Assembly (NCBI GenBank): GCA_002753225.1 | Contig: PDZS01000030.1 | Span: 1-58,727 of the forward strand | Length of the DNA stretch: 58,727 bases | Origin: Deltaproteobacteria bacterium YD0425bin51 | Lineage (GTDB): Bacteria; Desulfobacterota; Desulfobacteria; Desulfobacterales; YD0425bin51 | Reading direction: 5' to 3' | In this document: positions 1-10,400 of the stretch, in pieces | Numbering within the stretch: the stretch's first letter is position 1 | Layout of the letters: each line of letters opens with the position of its first letter | Program-made: the position numbers and the translations under genes | Notes under the pieces: generated by a model | The model's input: the letters and a program-made list of their open reading frames with translations, nothing else | What the model was told of the DNA's origin: nothing | The model's database searches: none

Positions 1-1880
1 AATAAAAGGCTTACCAATATTGAGGCTATACTACCTCCTATTAAATCAGCAAAATAAAGAGGAGATATTGATTTATGAGGAGTATTTGATTTTAAAGACA
101 CAAATGCAAACATGCTGGAAGTTAAAAAACCACTAATAAAAAGAATAAAGGAGGTAAGCAAAATTCCAATATAACTATTTTTATATAAAAGTAATGAGAT
201 ACAAAAAGAAAATAATGTAAAACTTATTGATAATATTTTACCAGTTTTATTTTGATTTGAACATTCTGAAACAAACCATGCTCCAGATGTTAAACCAAAC
301 ATGAACATCATTATTAATATTCCAATATTTTGAAATAGAGCTCCGCATTTTATTTGATAATAAATAATCAGCACAGTCTCTAATATCATTCCTAAAAATC
401 CAATAAGACCAACAGCTAAAAGTTTAGAATTTTTTAAAAATAGTAAAATAAAAGGAATAATTATCAAAAAATAAAAATATTCTTTTTTGACTTTGTTTAT
501 TGATATAATATTAGGAAAAAACTTGGATAACCATATAAGACTTGAGTATCTATAACAGATAGGATTAAGATCAGTATTTAATAAAATTTCTGATTCATAC
601 ATAAATTTTTCAATATCAAATCTGCGTTCATTTGTAAAAACATAATTTATATACTGGGGTGATACAAATTTATTTGATATTTTTCTTTTTTTTGACTCTT
701 CTATTAAATATGAAGGATTATTATATAATTCTGAATTGGATGCAATAAATATAATGTTTCCAATACCTGGCAAAATTAAAATATTTTTAAATACAGATTT
801 TAATGCGTTGTAAATACTAGCATTTCTATAAATTATAAAAGGTGTCCAAAAATTTTCAGGAGAATTTAATTGAAAAGATAAAATACCATTTTTTTTTAAT
901 CTATTTGAACAGAGTTTAAAATATTCATAAGTAAAAAATCTATTGGACAGACCAGATGAAATGTCAGACATACTAAGTAAAATAATGTCATAAAAATTTT
1001 CTTTTGTTAGAAATATACGAGGGTCATCAATATAAAGATTAGATTTATCAGGATATTCATGAGGTATGTAATCTTTTATCATATTCATGATAGTTTTGTT
1101 TAATTCAACTATATCTAAACTTTTAGGGGAGTGTTTTAATACTTCTTTCCACAAACCTAAAAAACTCCCACCCACAATTAAAACACGTTCAGGGTTTTTA
1201 TGGGAAAGCATAGCAAGATTTGCAAAAATTTCAGGATTGATACTTTTTGATTCAGAGGATAATATGTCATTTTCAAAGATTGATATATCCCCTTTTTGAT
1301 TTTCGATTACAATCCTTCCATATGGAGAATCTCTGCATGCAATAAGATTTGGATGGTTCAATTTAGTAAAGATATTGTTAAATAGAGTAAAATTGTTTAT
1401 GCCAAAAGCTAATAAAAGAGTGGATATAAGCCCACCAAAAAGCCCTCCAAGGCTTTCTATTGCATATGCTTTTGGTATGGATGGTTTATTTTGTACATAT
1501 AATTTAGTCGTAAATTGAAAAAGAAGCCCTAAAACTATTCCAATTGGCAAAAGTACTAAAATAAGGGAAATGATTTGAGTTAAAAAAGGAAGGTAAGTTC
1601 CTCTAGCCCCTCCAAATATAATTCTTAGGTTTGAAATTAATGCAATTTCTATTGGAATTAAGATAAAGACTAAAAGAAATAAAATTTTTACAATACGATT
1701 ACTTGGTATATAATTTTTTTTAGCAAGATAGGCTCCTATTGCAGTAAAAAAGAGCCATATACCAATAGCTATAATATATATAAGCTCTGTTCCAAAAAAT
1801 GCGACATTTAATTCTCTAAGAATTATGACTTGAGTTAGAATTGAAACAAATCCGCATAAAAAAAGATAGAGATATATCAC
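1..1880 (-). CDS. Spermidine-synthase-like polytopic membrane protein, 3' end outside window
   Basis: Partial gene of 626 codons, open to the window edge. It starts with GTG at 1880, sharing four bases (GTGA) with the stop of the MEMO-AMMECR1 gene, so translation is probably coupled. The N-terminal ~190 residues are several hydrophobic helices. A SpeE-like Rossmann domain follows (about 200-420), with VLIVGGSF as the nucleotide loop, DIVELN with the conserved acidic residue, and DDPRIFL. Hydrophobic helices resume after about 460. The family resembles the 'spermidine synthase-like' membrane proteins, whose substrate is generally unknown. The usual glycine-rich GGGDG loop is altered, so classical polyamine synthesis is doubtful. 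It is the last visible gene of the AmmeMemoRadiSam operon. Confidence 0.82.
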   Translation of the reverse strand, partial: MIYLYLFLCGFVSILTQVIILRELNVAFFGTELIYIIAIGIWLFFTAIGAYLAKKNYIPSNRIVKILFLLVFILIPIEIALISNLRIIFGGARGTYLPFLTQIISLILVLLPIGIVLGLLFQFTTKLYVQNKPSIPKAYAIESLGGLFGGLISTLLLAFGINNFTLFNNIFTKLNHPNLIACRDSPYGRIVIENQKGDISIFENDILSSESKSINPEIFANLAMLSHKNPERVLIVGGSFLGLWKEVLKHSPKSLDIVELNKTIMNMIKDYIPHEYPDKSNLYIDDPRIFLTKENFYDIILLSMSDISSGLSNRFFTYEYFKLCSNRLKKNGILSFQLNSPENFWTPFIIYRNASIYNALKSVFKNILILPGIGNIIFIASNSELYNNPSYLIEESKKRKISNKFVSPQYINYVFTNERRFDIEKFMYESEILLNTDLNPICYRYSSLIWLSKFFPNIISINKVKKEYFYFLIIIPFILLFLKNSKLLAVGLIGFLGMILETVLIIYYQIKCGALFQNIGILIMMFMFGLTSGAWFVSECSNQNKTGKILSISFTLFSFCISLLLYKNSYIGILLTSFILFISGFLTSSMFAFVSLKSNTPHKSISPLYFADLIGGSIASILVSLL

Positions 1881-3355
1881 CTAAGTTCAGACTCGCTAAA
1901 AACAATTGCCTGAAAAGTTAAAAACTCACAGTCTTGTTTCCAGCAGCCATATGACAAACCTCCTTTTCTGCATAAGTTATCCAAAGTTTCTTCTAAATTC
2001 CAGCCTTGTTCTGTTGCTACTTGAGGTAGAAATACAGCAGAACGTCCATTTTTTCTTATTACGATACCGTCTCGTCCAATTTTGATTTCACTTGTTTCAG
2101 ATATTTTTTTCATTGGAGTTAAAACTGAGATTTCAATTTCAATTTTAGATAGTTCATCTGACTTAAGAGGCTCAAATCTATAATCATTAAATGCAGAGTG
2201 AATAGCCATATCATTAACAACTTGGCATAAAGGTGTATCTTCTGCCATATGACCAATACATCCTCTAAGTTCTCCATTTTTTTTAAGAGTTACAAAAGCT
2301 CCTTGTTTTTTTTCTAAACCAGAATCACACTCTTTTAATGACATCAAGTTTTTAGATATTAAATAATTTTCTATGTTTGTTCGCGCAATTTTAAGCAATA
2401 CTTTTTTCTGGTCATGTGTTAATGAACTTTCATTGGATTTTTCAGCCTTTATAAATGAAACTGCTCCATATCCAACAACTCTTCTGCGATCTCCTACAGG
2501 AATATCTCCTGAATTTGCATAAGAGATTAATTTAGAAGAATATACAGATAAATCTTTTAGCGCAAACATTAAAGCAAGTATTGGAGCTTCTCCACATGCA
2601 AGTGTATCTACTTTATCATTATATTTTTGAAAAGTTTCATTAATTTGATTTTGAAATGTTTGAGGATTCATGCTGCAAATAGCAGAGAGTGTTATGATAT
2701 CTACTTTTACTGCTGTTTCATAATCAGGATAATGAGACAAATCTGAGCTTGCAACAATTAAAGGTTTTCTATCTTTTAAAACTGATGCAATAGAAGTTCC
2801 AATTTTTTTGCAAAGATCTGTATCAAAACTTCCTACAACAATTGGAAGAATTTTTATGTTTGGGAAAATATGCTGAACAAATGGAACTAAAACTTCAATG
2901 GAATGCTCCCTTTCATGCACAGATGGTTCAAAAACGAATATTTTATCGCTGTTTATCAGTTTTTGTGAAGCATCTTCATCAACCATTGCAACCCCAAGAG
3001 GACTTTCATATCCGCCTTTTGAATATACTGAAGCTTTAGAAAAGCCGGGAGTTGTATGATTTGTTCCAAGTAAAACTATTAAATCATAATTATGTCCTTC
3101 TGCCTGTTTAAAGGAATCAGCCATTATCTGTCCTGAAAAAACATAACCAGCATGAGGAGAAATAATTGCTGCAGGAGGTTCCGAAGATTTAACTTTAGCA
3201 GCTTTAAGATAATTAGAAATTGTTTCTATAAGCTCTTTTTTGTCATAAGGATAAAATTTTCCAGAAACAACAGGTATTCGGATATTATCTTTAGCAAAAG
3301 ATATTGTGCTTACAAAAAAAGAAAAAATCATCATAATATAAGATATCTTTTTCAT
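1877..3355 (-). CDS. Secreted MEMO-AMMECR1 fusion (AmmeMemoRadiSam system proteins B + A)
   Basis: The 492-residue protein opens with a Sec-type signal peptide (lysines, then a hydrophobic stretch ending near FAKD). Residues ~25-305 are a MEMO-like domain with SPHAGYVFSG, LGTNHT, HEREHSIE and SSDLSHYPDY, the motifs of the class III dioxygenase-like fold. Residues ~310-490 are AMMECR1-like, with LRGCIG and FNDYRF. These are usually two proteins, A and B; here they are fused and apparently exported. The start overlaps the radical SAM stop as ATGA, with GGAG eight bases upstream. MEMO and AMMECR1 are strongly linked to the neighbouring radical SAM family, but the reaction of the bacterial trio is not established. 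Domain calls are secure; function is open. Confidence 0.93.
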   Translation of the reverse strand: MKKISYIMMIFSFFVSTISFAKDNIRIPVVSGKFYPYDKKELIETISNYLKAAKVKSSEPPAAIISPHAGYVFSGQIMADSFKQAEGHNYDLIVLLGTNHTTPGFSKASVYSKGGYESPLGVAMVDEDASQKLINSDKIFVFEPSVHEREHSIEVLVPFVQHIFPNIKILPIVVGSFDTDLCKKIGTSIASVLKDRKPLIVASSDLSHYPDYETAVKVDIITLSAICSMNPQTFQNQINETFQKYNDKVDTLACGEAPILALMFALKDLSVYSSKLISYANSGDIPVGDRRRVVGYGAVSFIKAEKSNESSLTHDQKKVLLKIARTNIENYLISKNLMSLKECDSGLEKKQGAFVTLKKNGELRGCIGHMAEDTPLCQVVNDMAIHSAFNDYRFEPLKSDELSKIEIEISVLTPMKKISETSEIKIGRDGIVIRKNGRSAVFLPQVATEQGWNLEETLDNLCRKGGLSYGCWKQDCEFLTFQAIVFSESELR

Positions 3356-4458
3356 AAAAATACTCCTGCTATTTGTTTATTGCAATAACTGCAATTTCCA
3401 TCTTTTAGATGAGTTTCTGTAACAAAAAAGCCTGTTCTAATTATTACAGGCTTTCCACATTTAGGACAATAAGTGTTATTGCCTGGGTGCCCTGCTACAT
3501 TTCCTACAAAAGGATAATTAAGTCCATTTTTTTTTGCAGTCTCATATGCTCTCTCTAATGTGTCAACAGGTGTTGGAGGAAGATTTGTCATCTGATAATC
3601 AGGGTGAAAACGTGTAAAATGAACTGGAATATCTGTCCCTATTTCACCTGCTACCCATTTAATCAGCTCACTTAACATATATTGGGAATCATTTAAGGTC
3701 GGAACAACTAAATTTACAATTTCCAAATGAACTTTTCTCTTTGCTATTTGTTTTATACTTGATAGAACAGGCTCTAAGTCTCCTCCGCATATTTTTTTAT
3801 AAAAATCTTTATCAAAGCCTTTTAAATCTATTTTGATTGCATCTAAAACATCACACATTTCATCTAAAGGCTCTTTATTCATAAAACCACAGCTTATCAA
3901 AACGTTTTTTAAATTTTTTTGTCTAGAAATTTTTGCAATATCTAACAGATATTCTGCAAAAACTGTAGGTTCATTATATGTAAAAGCAATAACTGTAGCG
4001 TTTCTTTTTTGAGTTTGAGTGGCAATATCTTCAGGAGGAACAAACTGAGTAGTAAAATCTTCTGGCTTTGCCTGAGAAATTTCCCAGTTCTGGCAAAATT
4101 TACAGCTCAAAGGGCATCCTGTTGTTGAAAGAGAAAAAGCAGAAGATCCAGGGAGAAAATGATAAAAAGGTTTTTTCTCAATTGGATCAACATGAATAGA
4201 AACTGGTCTTCCATAAACTAAACTTCGTAACTTGCCGCCTGTGTTTATTCTAGTTTTGCATTTACCCCTTTTACCTTCAGAAATTAAGCATTTTTGAGCG
4301 CATAACAAACATTTTATATTTGAATTTTCTGTAGAAATCCAGAATCTAGCTATTGGAGCTATCTCATCAGCATTAGCAAGTTTAAAGGATTTATTAAATA
4401 AATATAAACCCATTACAAATTTAAAAGAATCATTTAAAAACCTGCGTCTATTAATCAT
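3352..4458 (-). CDS. amrS: AmmeMemoRadiSam system radical SAM enzyme with twin-arginine leader
   Basis: The 368-residue protein carries the radical SAM cluster motif CX3CX2C at C115/C119/C122 in TGCPLSCKFCQNW, typical of the AmrS / PflA-like group. A cysteine cluster lies before it (C50, C53, C57, C67), and a C-terminal rubredoxin-like pair (YCPKCG and CSYCN) could hold zinc or iron. The N-terminus reads NRRRFLND followed by a moderately hydrophobic stretch ending in ANA, a good match to the Tat pattern RRxFL. Export of a SAM-dependent enzyme would be odd, so the leader may serve as an anchor or be vestigial. It overlaps both neighbours by four bases. The family assignment is strong. Confidence 0.92.
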   Translation of the reverse strand: MINRRRFLNDSFKFVMGLYLFNKSFKLANADEIAPIARFWISTENSNIKCLLCAQKCLISEGKRGKCKTRINTGGKLRSLVYGRPVSIHVDPIEKKPFYHFLPGSSAFSLSTTGCPLSCKFCQNWEISQAKPEDFTTQFVPPEDIATQTQKRNATVIAFTYNEPTVFAEYLLDIAKISRQKNLKNVLISCGFMNKEPLDEMCDVLDAIKIDLKGFDKDFYKKICGGDLEPVLSSIKQIAKRKVHLEIVNLVVPTLNDSQYMLSELIKWVAGEIGTDIPVHFTRFHPDYQMTNLPPTPVDTLERAYETAKKNGLNYPFVGNVAGHPGNNTYCPKCGKPVIIRTGFFVTETHLKDGNCSYCNKQIAGVFL

Positions 4459-6026
4459 TTATTTAACCTATGAAACATAGCTTTATTACGTTTATGTATA
4501 CCTATAAATTCATAAAAAAGCTCATCATAAATTTTTCTGTTTTTGGGGTTTGGAGTATAAGTATTTTGATACTGTATCAATTTTGGAATATCGTCAAAAG
4601 ATATATAGCCAAGTCCTACTGCTGCAATCCATGCAGCACCTCTTGCATTTGCCTGCATGGGATGTTTAACCTGCCGTATGTTTCTATTTAATACATCTGC
4701 AAAAATTTGACACCATACATCAGATTTAGCTCCGCCTCCAACTATGTTTAAAGTATCCATCTTTCTTTTAATAAATTTCTCAACATAATTTAAGCTCCAT
4801 CTTGTATTATATGCAACACCTTCCAAAAATGATCTGACTATATGGTCCTGATTTGTTGTTTTTGAAATATTGTAAAGACCACCCCTTAAATGCGAATCAT
4901 CAACAGGGGTTCTTTCACCATTCAGCCATGGCGTAAATATAAGTTTATGGCTTCCAGCAGGTACTTCACTAGCTATTTCATCTAAATATTTGTATGGATT
5001 TTCTGGTGGTGTTCCAGACAGCAAACGATTTTTGTGATAAATTACATTATCCATTAAAAAGCTTAAAACTCCGCCTGCTATATCCTGTTCATTTACAGAC
5101 TGGTATTTACCTGGAATTGAAGTTGGAAAGGAAGCAATGGAATGGATGGGATCTGTTTTTTTGAAAGGAATTATGCACTGCACCCATGATGATGTGCCGA
5201 TATAGATGTGTCCTTCATAATCTCTGACAGCTCCTGAACCAATACAGGCTGCCTGATGATCTGGGGAACCCATAACTACCTTTGTTTCTGGACTTATCCC
5301 TATTTCTTCGGCAACATCATGAGATATAGTTCCTAAAATATCTGTTGAATTCATAAGAGGCGGTAATTTTTCTGGATCAATTTTTAGCCTGTTTATAAGA
5401 TCATAATCATATTGAATATTATTTATATCTCTTATATCTGTAACCCAAAAAAGATGAATTGAGTCGTATGACGCTTTAAATTTACCAGTTAATTTTAAAT
5501 TTAGAAAATCTTTTGAAGGAAGGCACATGAAAGTGTTTTTGTAGACTTCGGGAAATGCATGCTTTACTAAAAGAACATGTGCTATATCATCTTTCCCAGA
5601 TAAACTAGGAGCTCCTGCTGTTTTTAGAACCCATCGTAAAAGATTTAGGAGTCCATATCCTTGGAAAATAGGAAAACCTTTTATAACATCACTGATATAT
5701 TTAGCACCTCTTGTATCCATCCATGTTATTGCATTCATAAGATGGCTGCCGTTTTTATCAACGAATACAGTGCTGGAAAAAGTACTAGATACACATATTG
5801 AAGTTATATCTTTAGATTCTACGCTTCCTTTTTGAACGAGTTTTTTTGAAGTATTAATTAATGCATTCCACCAATCATTTGGATCTTGTTCAGCACCTCC
5901 TCCATTAGAAAAATAAATAGGAGTCTTTTCATATTCAAAATCAATTATTTTACCAATTGCAGATACAATTGCTGCCTTTATTCCTGATGTGCCATGATCT
6001 ATTGCAATAATGTATTTGTCATCCAT
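4455..6026 (-). CDS. FGGY-family carbohydrate kinase (xylulokinase-like)
   Basis: The 523-residue protein has the FGGY/actin-like ATPase fold. The N-terminal phosphate loop reads IAIDHGTSGIKAAIV, the middle part has MDTRG and GSPDHQAACIGSG, and the C-terminal domain has NIVGGGAKSDVW, the adenosine-binding signature. The family phosphorylates sugars or polyols such as xylulose, glycerol or gluconate; the actual substrate cannot be read from sequence. The stop overlaps the start of the radical SAM gene (ATGA at 4455-4458), which ties this kinase to the AmmeMemoRadiSam genes. Length is normal for the family. Confidence 0.88.
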   Translation of the reverse strand: MDDKYIIAIDHGTSGIKAAIVSAIGKIIDFEYEKTPIYFSNGGGAEQDPNDWWNALINTSKKLVQKGSVESKDITSICVSSTFSSTVFVDKNGSHLMNAITWMDTRGAKYISDVIKGFPIFQGYGLLNLLRWVLKTAGAPSLSGKDDIAHVLLVKHAFPEVYKNTFMCLPSKDFLNLKLTGKFKASYDSIHLFWVTDIRDINNIQYDYDLINRLKIDPEKLPPLMNSTDILGTISHDVAEEIGISPETKVVMGSPDHQAACIGSGAVRDYEGHIYIGTSSWVQCIIPFKKTDPIHSIASFPTSIPGKYQSVNEQDIAGGVLSFLMDNVIYHKNRLLSGTPPENPYKYLDEIASEVPAGSHKLIFTPWLNGERTPVDDSHLRGGLYNISKTTNQDHIVRSFLEGVAYNTRWSLNYVEKFIKRKMDTLNIVGGGAKSDVWCQIFADVLNRNIRQVKHPMQANARGAAWIAAVGLGYISFDDIPKLIQYQNTYTPNPKNRKIYDELFYEFIGIHKRNKAMFHRLNK

Positions 6027-6038
6027 TACTTATAAACC

Positions 6039-6602
6039 TCAAAAAATATTTTCATAGATATCATCTAAATTTAATTTACAATCAATAGACTCTAATATAA
6101 TTTCTGGTTGATTTTTACTTGCCTCTGAAATTTTCCAAAGACCATTTTCAGTTTTAAAGAATTTTTCAATCCGTTTTTCTTTTTGTGATATCAATAGATA
6201 TTCTTTGAATGAATCTAATTTGCGATAAAACCTAAACTTATCTCCTCTGTCATAAGCTTCTGTTGAATCAGATAAAATTTCAATTATTACATCTGCATCT
6301 ATTAAAATATCACGAGAATCATCAAAAAATTTTCTCTCTCCACAGACAATTGTAACATCAGGATAAACAAATTTTGATAAATTTTTTATCTTTAATTTCA
6401 TATCACTTGGGTATATTCTACAGCGTTTTTTTAATTTGTTTACAAGTTGGCTTATTATATTTGAAAGTATTAAGTTGTGATTTTCAGAAGCTCCAGCCAT
6501 TGCAAACATTTCACCATCATGATATTCGTGCTTAATTTCAGATTTACTCTCTATTTCTAAATATTCTTCCTCTGAAATTATTTTTGATTCTGCTGCTAAC
6601 AT
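6039..6602 (-). CDS. Uma2-family (DUF820) putative endonuclease
   Basis: This 187-residue protein matches the Uma2/DUF820 family, which has a PD-(D/E)xK nuclease-like fold. Visible motifs are EYHDGEMFAMAGA near the N-terminus, VYPDVTIVCG with the metal-binding aspartate, and ADVIIEILSDST, then the DRGDKFRFYRK helix and EYLLIS. An AGGA ribosome site lies six bases before the ATG. The family is expanded in cyanobacteria and some Desulfobacterota; its biological role is unknown. It sits 12 bases before the FGGY kinase on the same strand, but this may reflect family mobility rather than shared function. Confidence 0.87.
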   Translation of the reverse strand: MLAAESKIISEEEYLEIESKSEIKHEYHDGEMFAMAGASENHNLILSNIISQLVNKLKKRCRIYPSDMKLKIKNLSKFVYPDVTIVCGERKFFDDSRDILIDADVIIEILSDSTEAYDRGDKFRFYRKLDSFKEYLLISQKEKRIEKFFKTENGLWKISEASKNQPEIILESIDCKLNLDDIYENIF

Positions 6603-6624
6603 TATTTATCCTAATAAACTTAAT

Positions 6625-7446
6625 TTATTTAGTTAATTCATTAACCCAAGACTGTGCAAATGATCGTGCTGCTTCAGTTGTTTTCTTTCCTGCTCTGAAA
6701 CATAATTTCCAAATTTGTGGTTTGCTTTGAAATTCATTATTTACGAATATCTTTCTTCCATTTTCATCTTTTAAAGCTGCATTGAAATCAATATCTGATG
6801 TGCTTTCTAAAAATGTTGTAAGCCATTTCTTAACTAGCTCATCAGGTTTTCCGTTGTATTCTTTTTCCCATTGCGCAAGTTTATCTTTATAGTCCTTCAT
6901 CTCCTGTTCATATCCCTGTTGTATATAGTTATTTACATCCTTACTGTATGCAGGATTATTAGGGTTATCCATTTCTTTGAGTTGTTCCTGGATAGATTTT
7001 ATAGCGTTATCAAACATGGCTTGCTGGTCTGCTGGCATTTTTTTCTTATTTGTCTCCATTTCTTCTATGCTTTTCTTGATCTGTTCTTTTTGTTTACTTT
7101 TTATGTCATCTATTGATTCAGGTTTTTGTGGAGGCTCAGGTTTTCTCGATTTAATATATTCTTTGTATTTGCTTACAAATTCTTCTGTCTTTGTATAAGA
7201 TTTAACAAAATTTCCAACTATATTGACAATTGATTCACGTTCTGAATTTGATGTATTTAATAATTGTTTTGGATTAGGGTAACTGAAACTTATATAAGCA
7301 ATGTTTGACCATATATGTTCTTTTAAATCTGTTTCAGTCACATCTAATTGCTTGAAAATGCTGCTCATCGTATGCTCTATAGTAGCGAAGGCATAAAAGC
7401 TAAGCAAAAAAAATAAAATAAAAATTATAAGTGCAGTTTTTTTCAT
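6625..7446 (-). CDS. Secreted coiled-coil protein, unknown function
   Basis: The 273-residue product begins MKKTALIIFILFFLL, a clear signal peptide ending near FAFA or AFAT. An ATG twelve bases upstream (7458) would add MEVQ, but GGAGG at 7452-7456 lies within that extension and five bases before the second ATG, so 7446 is preferred. The centre (about 90-200) is rich in lysine, glutamate and glutamine and looks like coiled coil, with a proline-rich RKPEPPQKPE hinge. A small C-terminal domain (about 205-273) contains FRAGKKTTEAARSFAQSWVNE. No family was recognised. Its start lies 12 bases beyond the stop of the 1005-residue membrane protein, so the two probably form a pair. Confidence 0.75.
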   Translation of the reverse strand: MKKTALIIFILFFLLSFYAFATIEHTMSSIFKQLDVTETDLKEHIWSNIAYISFSYPNPKQLLNTSNSERESIVNIVGNFVKSYTKTEEFVSKYKEYIKSRKPEPPQKPESIDDIKSKQKEQIKKSIEEMETNKKKMPADQQAMFDNAIKSIQEQLKEMDNPNNPAYSKDVNNYIQQGYEQEMKDYKDKLAQWEKEYNGKPDELVKKWLTTFLESTSDIDFNAALKDENGRKIFVNNEFQSKPQIWKLCFRAGKKTTEAARSFAQSWVNELTK

Positions 7447-7458
7447 TTGTACCTCCAT

Positions 7459-10400
7459 TTATCTCATATTTTGTAGCTTTTTCATGGCTTCAAGATATGA
7501 AGTTGAATAGTTAAGATAAAAAGCAAGCGCTCTAGAAAAATTTCTCCCTAAAATTCCATCTACAAGCATATGGCTTATTTTTCTTTGTCTAGTAAGAATT
7601 TCTTGGGTTCTTAAAATAATATGTCTTTCTTCTTGTGAGAGTTTTTTTAGAAGCATTTTAAAAGCAGTTGTTGCTCTAGGTTGATACATCCAAAAATATA
7701 GCATATCAAGAGCATTAATAATAATAATATTTTCAAGATCATGAGCCTCAAGATTTGATGTTTGTCTTAATTTTTCAGGATGAGCAATAATTTCCAAAAT
7801 ATCTACTTCAGGAAAAAGTAGTGTTAAATTTGCAAAAGTATCAAAAAGCTGAGTTAGTTTGTCTTCATAATCTCTTATTCTACTGTTAATATTTTTATAC
7901 CTGTCAGCAGTTCCTTCTATTATTCCAGCAACACAATCTGAAGCAGCTTTAGAAATAACTGCTGCCCATTTTTGAAGTATTTCATTTATTCCAGGGACTC
8001 CATAATAAACTAAAATATGCCCCAAAATGCTGTTAAATGCTATTGCTACTGGTATTGAAAGAATGCTTCTGAAAAGATTCCAAAAAGCAGCTCCCCTTTG
8101 CAGACCTCTAAAAATATTATGGCTGAAGATATATAAACCGTTTATCGTTGCCATAACAGCATAAAGAATAAAAGGATGTGTCGAAGTATTTACATTAAAA
8201 GCTCTGTCAAGAAGAATTGTTTTTACAAAAAAATCTAGAAGAGGCACAGAAAAACCTGTAAAAAGAAGCGAATCAGTAAATCTTTCCCAGCTTACATAAT
8301 CATTCCATGTCAAAAGAGGAGAACGCCTTATACCCCCTCCGCCTAAAACAGATTGTAGAATATTTCTAAGTCCTGTAATACCAAACCAAATAAAAGCGCC
8401 AAAATATGCAAGTACCCACCAGTCCTTTGTTAAAGCAAAGGTTGTAAAAGCTGGGATAAAACCGCACAATATTTTTATTATGTTTTTTATCCATGTATTT
8501 AAATATTTCCATGAAACTTTTGGGTATTTTTTTTCTTGTATTGAATCAACAAGAGTTAAATTATTTTCAGTTTCATCTATTCCAATACCTCCTAATGTTA
8601 TAATATTTCCACGAGTTTCCATACGGGTAGAATATGATTCAATCCAGTCATATGATTTGGAATGACCAACAAATTTAAAAATTGGGAAATAGCAAACTAA
8701 TTTGCAAATTCTATTTATAAACTCACTTTTTGAAGGATTTGGATTATAAGTTATTCTAAAATAAGTACTTTTTTTCACTGGAATGACAATACGAGATGGA
8801 CCTGATAATTTATTTATTTCTTTTTGAGCTGGTAATGGCAAAGTTTCGATTACAGCAAAGCCCATTCCATACATATGATGTGAGCGTCCTGTTGAATCAC
8901 TAGCGATACGAGATTCAAGAACATTACCTTTATACATTGCTTTAAAAGTTACAATATCATGCAAAATATCTCTTAATTTTTCAATTCTATTGATTTTGTC
9001 GGAATATTCTGATTGTTCTACCTTTTCAATAACACTTTGAATTACACGACGTAAAGCTATAACATTTTCTTCATTAATTGCGCATTGCAATCTGTTTATA
9101 TCAAATATATGATCTGTTTTTCCTGAATGATAATCTTTGAGGTTAAAAATTTCCAGCCTATCTATAAGTCCTACGCAATCATAAAGAATTTCTATAACAT
9201 CTTCTGCATAAAGATTGCTTAAATTCAATGTAAGACGATTTGACGAGTGGAGACTAACAATACGATGAATAAATTCACATGGTGATAAATTCATGAGTTC
9301 AGGAGCATTGTCATGAGGTACTCCAGGATCATTAATATCAGGGTTTTTATCTGGTTTTAAATAATCTTCAATTATTGTATGAGAATCTATTGCATTAATT
9401 TCTTTGACTAATTTTTCCATTTCTTTGCGCTGCTCACTTGAAGCATTAGCATAATTTTCTTTTAAACTATCAACTTTTGCTTTTATTGATGGAAGAATTT
9501 TTGTATGTATAAATTCGCCTAAATGAACAAGTGATGCCTGACCAGTTCCAACAAATGATAAAAATTCATTTTTACTTAAAGGTAGGATATTTATCCCATA
9601 GACTTCATTTAAAGTATAAATATGCCGTTCATTAAATTCTAAAAGAGCTGATAAAATATATTGCTGCTGATATTCTGAAACTTTTTTACCCTCTGCCATA
9701 AGATTTGAAACATGATGTTCTGCTAAAAAACATAAAAAAGCTTGGGAGTCAAAAAAGCCTCGTGGAACCCAAATAAGCTGTATATATTTATTTCTAAACC
9801 TAGTTGAAAATTCAATCCCAATTCTTAAAGTAATATCCATTATTGATGCAGCTTCCATAATTTCAGATGCAACAGACGGCTGTATATAATTATAATAGAT
9901 TACCCTAAGCCTTCTTATACCTTTTATCCATGCATCCATTATGAGATGGCTCGAAGTTTTTCTCCCTTTAGTATTTGCATCATGAACATGATCATCAAAA
10001 GATACCTGATTCCATTCTTCTGGCATTTCAAGAAGATTATATTTTTTAAGCTGTTTTCTAATAACTCTGGGGTTCCCAGCAGCAGCCATTCTAAAATCAT
10101 GAGCAAGTTTAAGCTGTTTAAAATAATCATCTTTAGATCTTACTATCTCCTTCATTATTTGCAAAAGTACTCTTGCTGTATTAACAGGCATTGGACCATC
10201 TGCTGCATTTAAAACTTCATCCCTTAGTAATCTTAAAGCATTAAGCCTGTCATCAACTTTTCCTAGTTCCATTGATTCAATGAGACTCACAACTGCATAT
10301 GCAATCCTTAGTCCTTTTGATTCAGCCATCTCCTTTATGCCATGAGGATGGAAATAGTTATAAAAAATTTTTTTTGCATATTTTAGAGACTTATCTTTAC

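Noticed and set aside
1087..1299. 70-residue plus-strand frame
   Set aside because: It lies antisense to the SpeE-like domain of the partial gene covering 1-1880, whose minus-strand translation has recognisable motifs.
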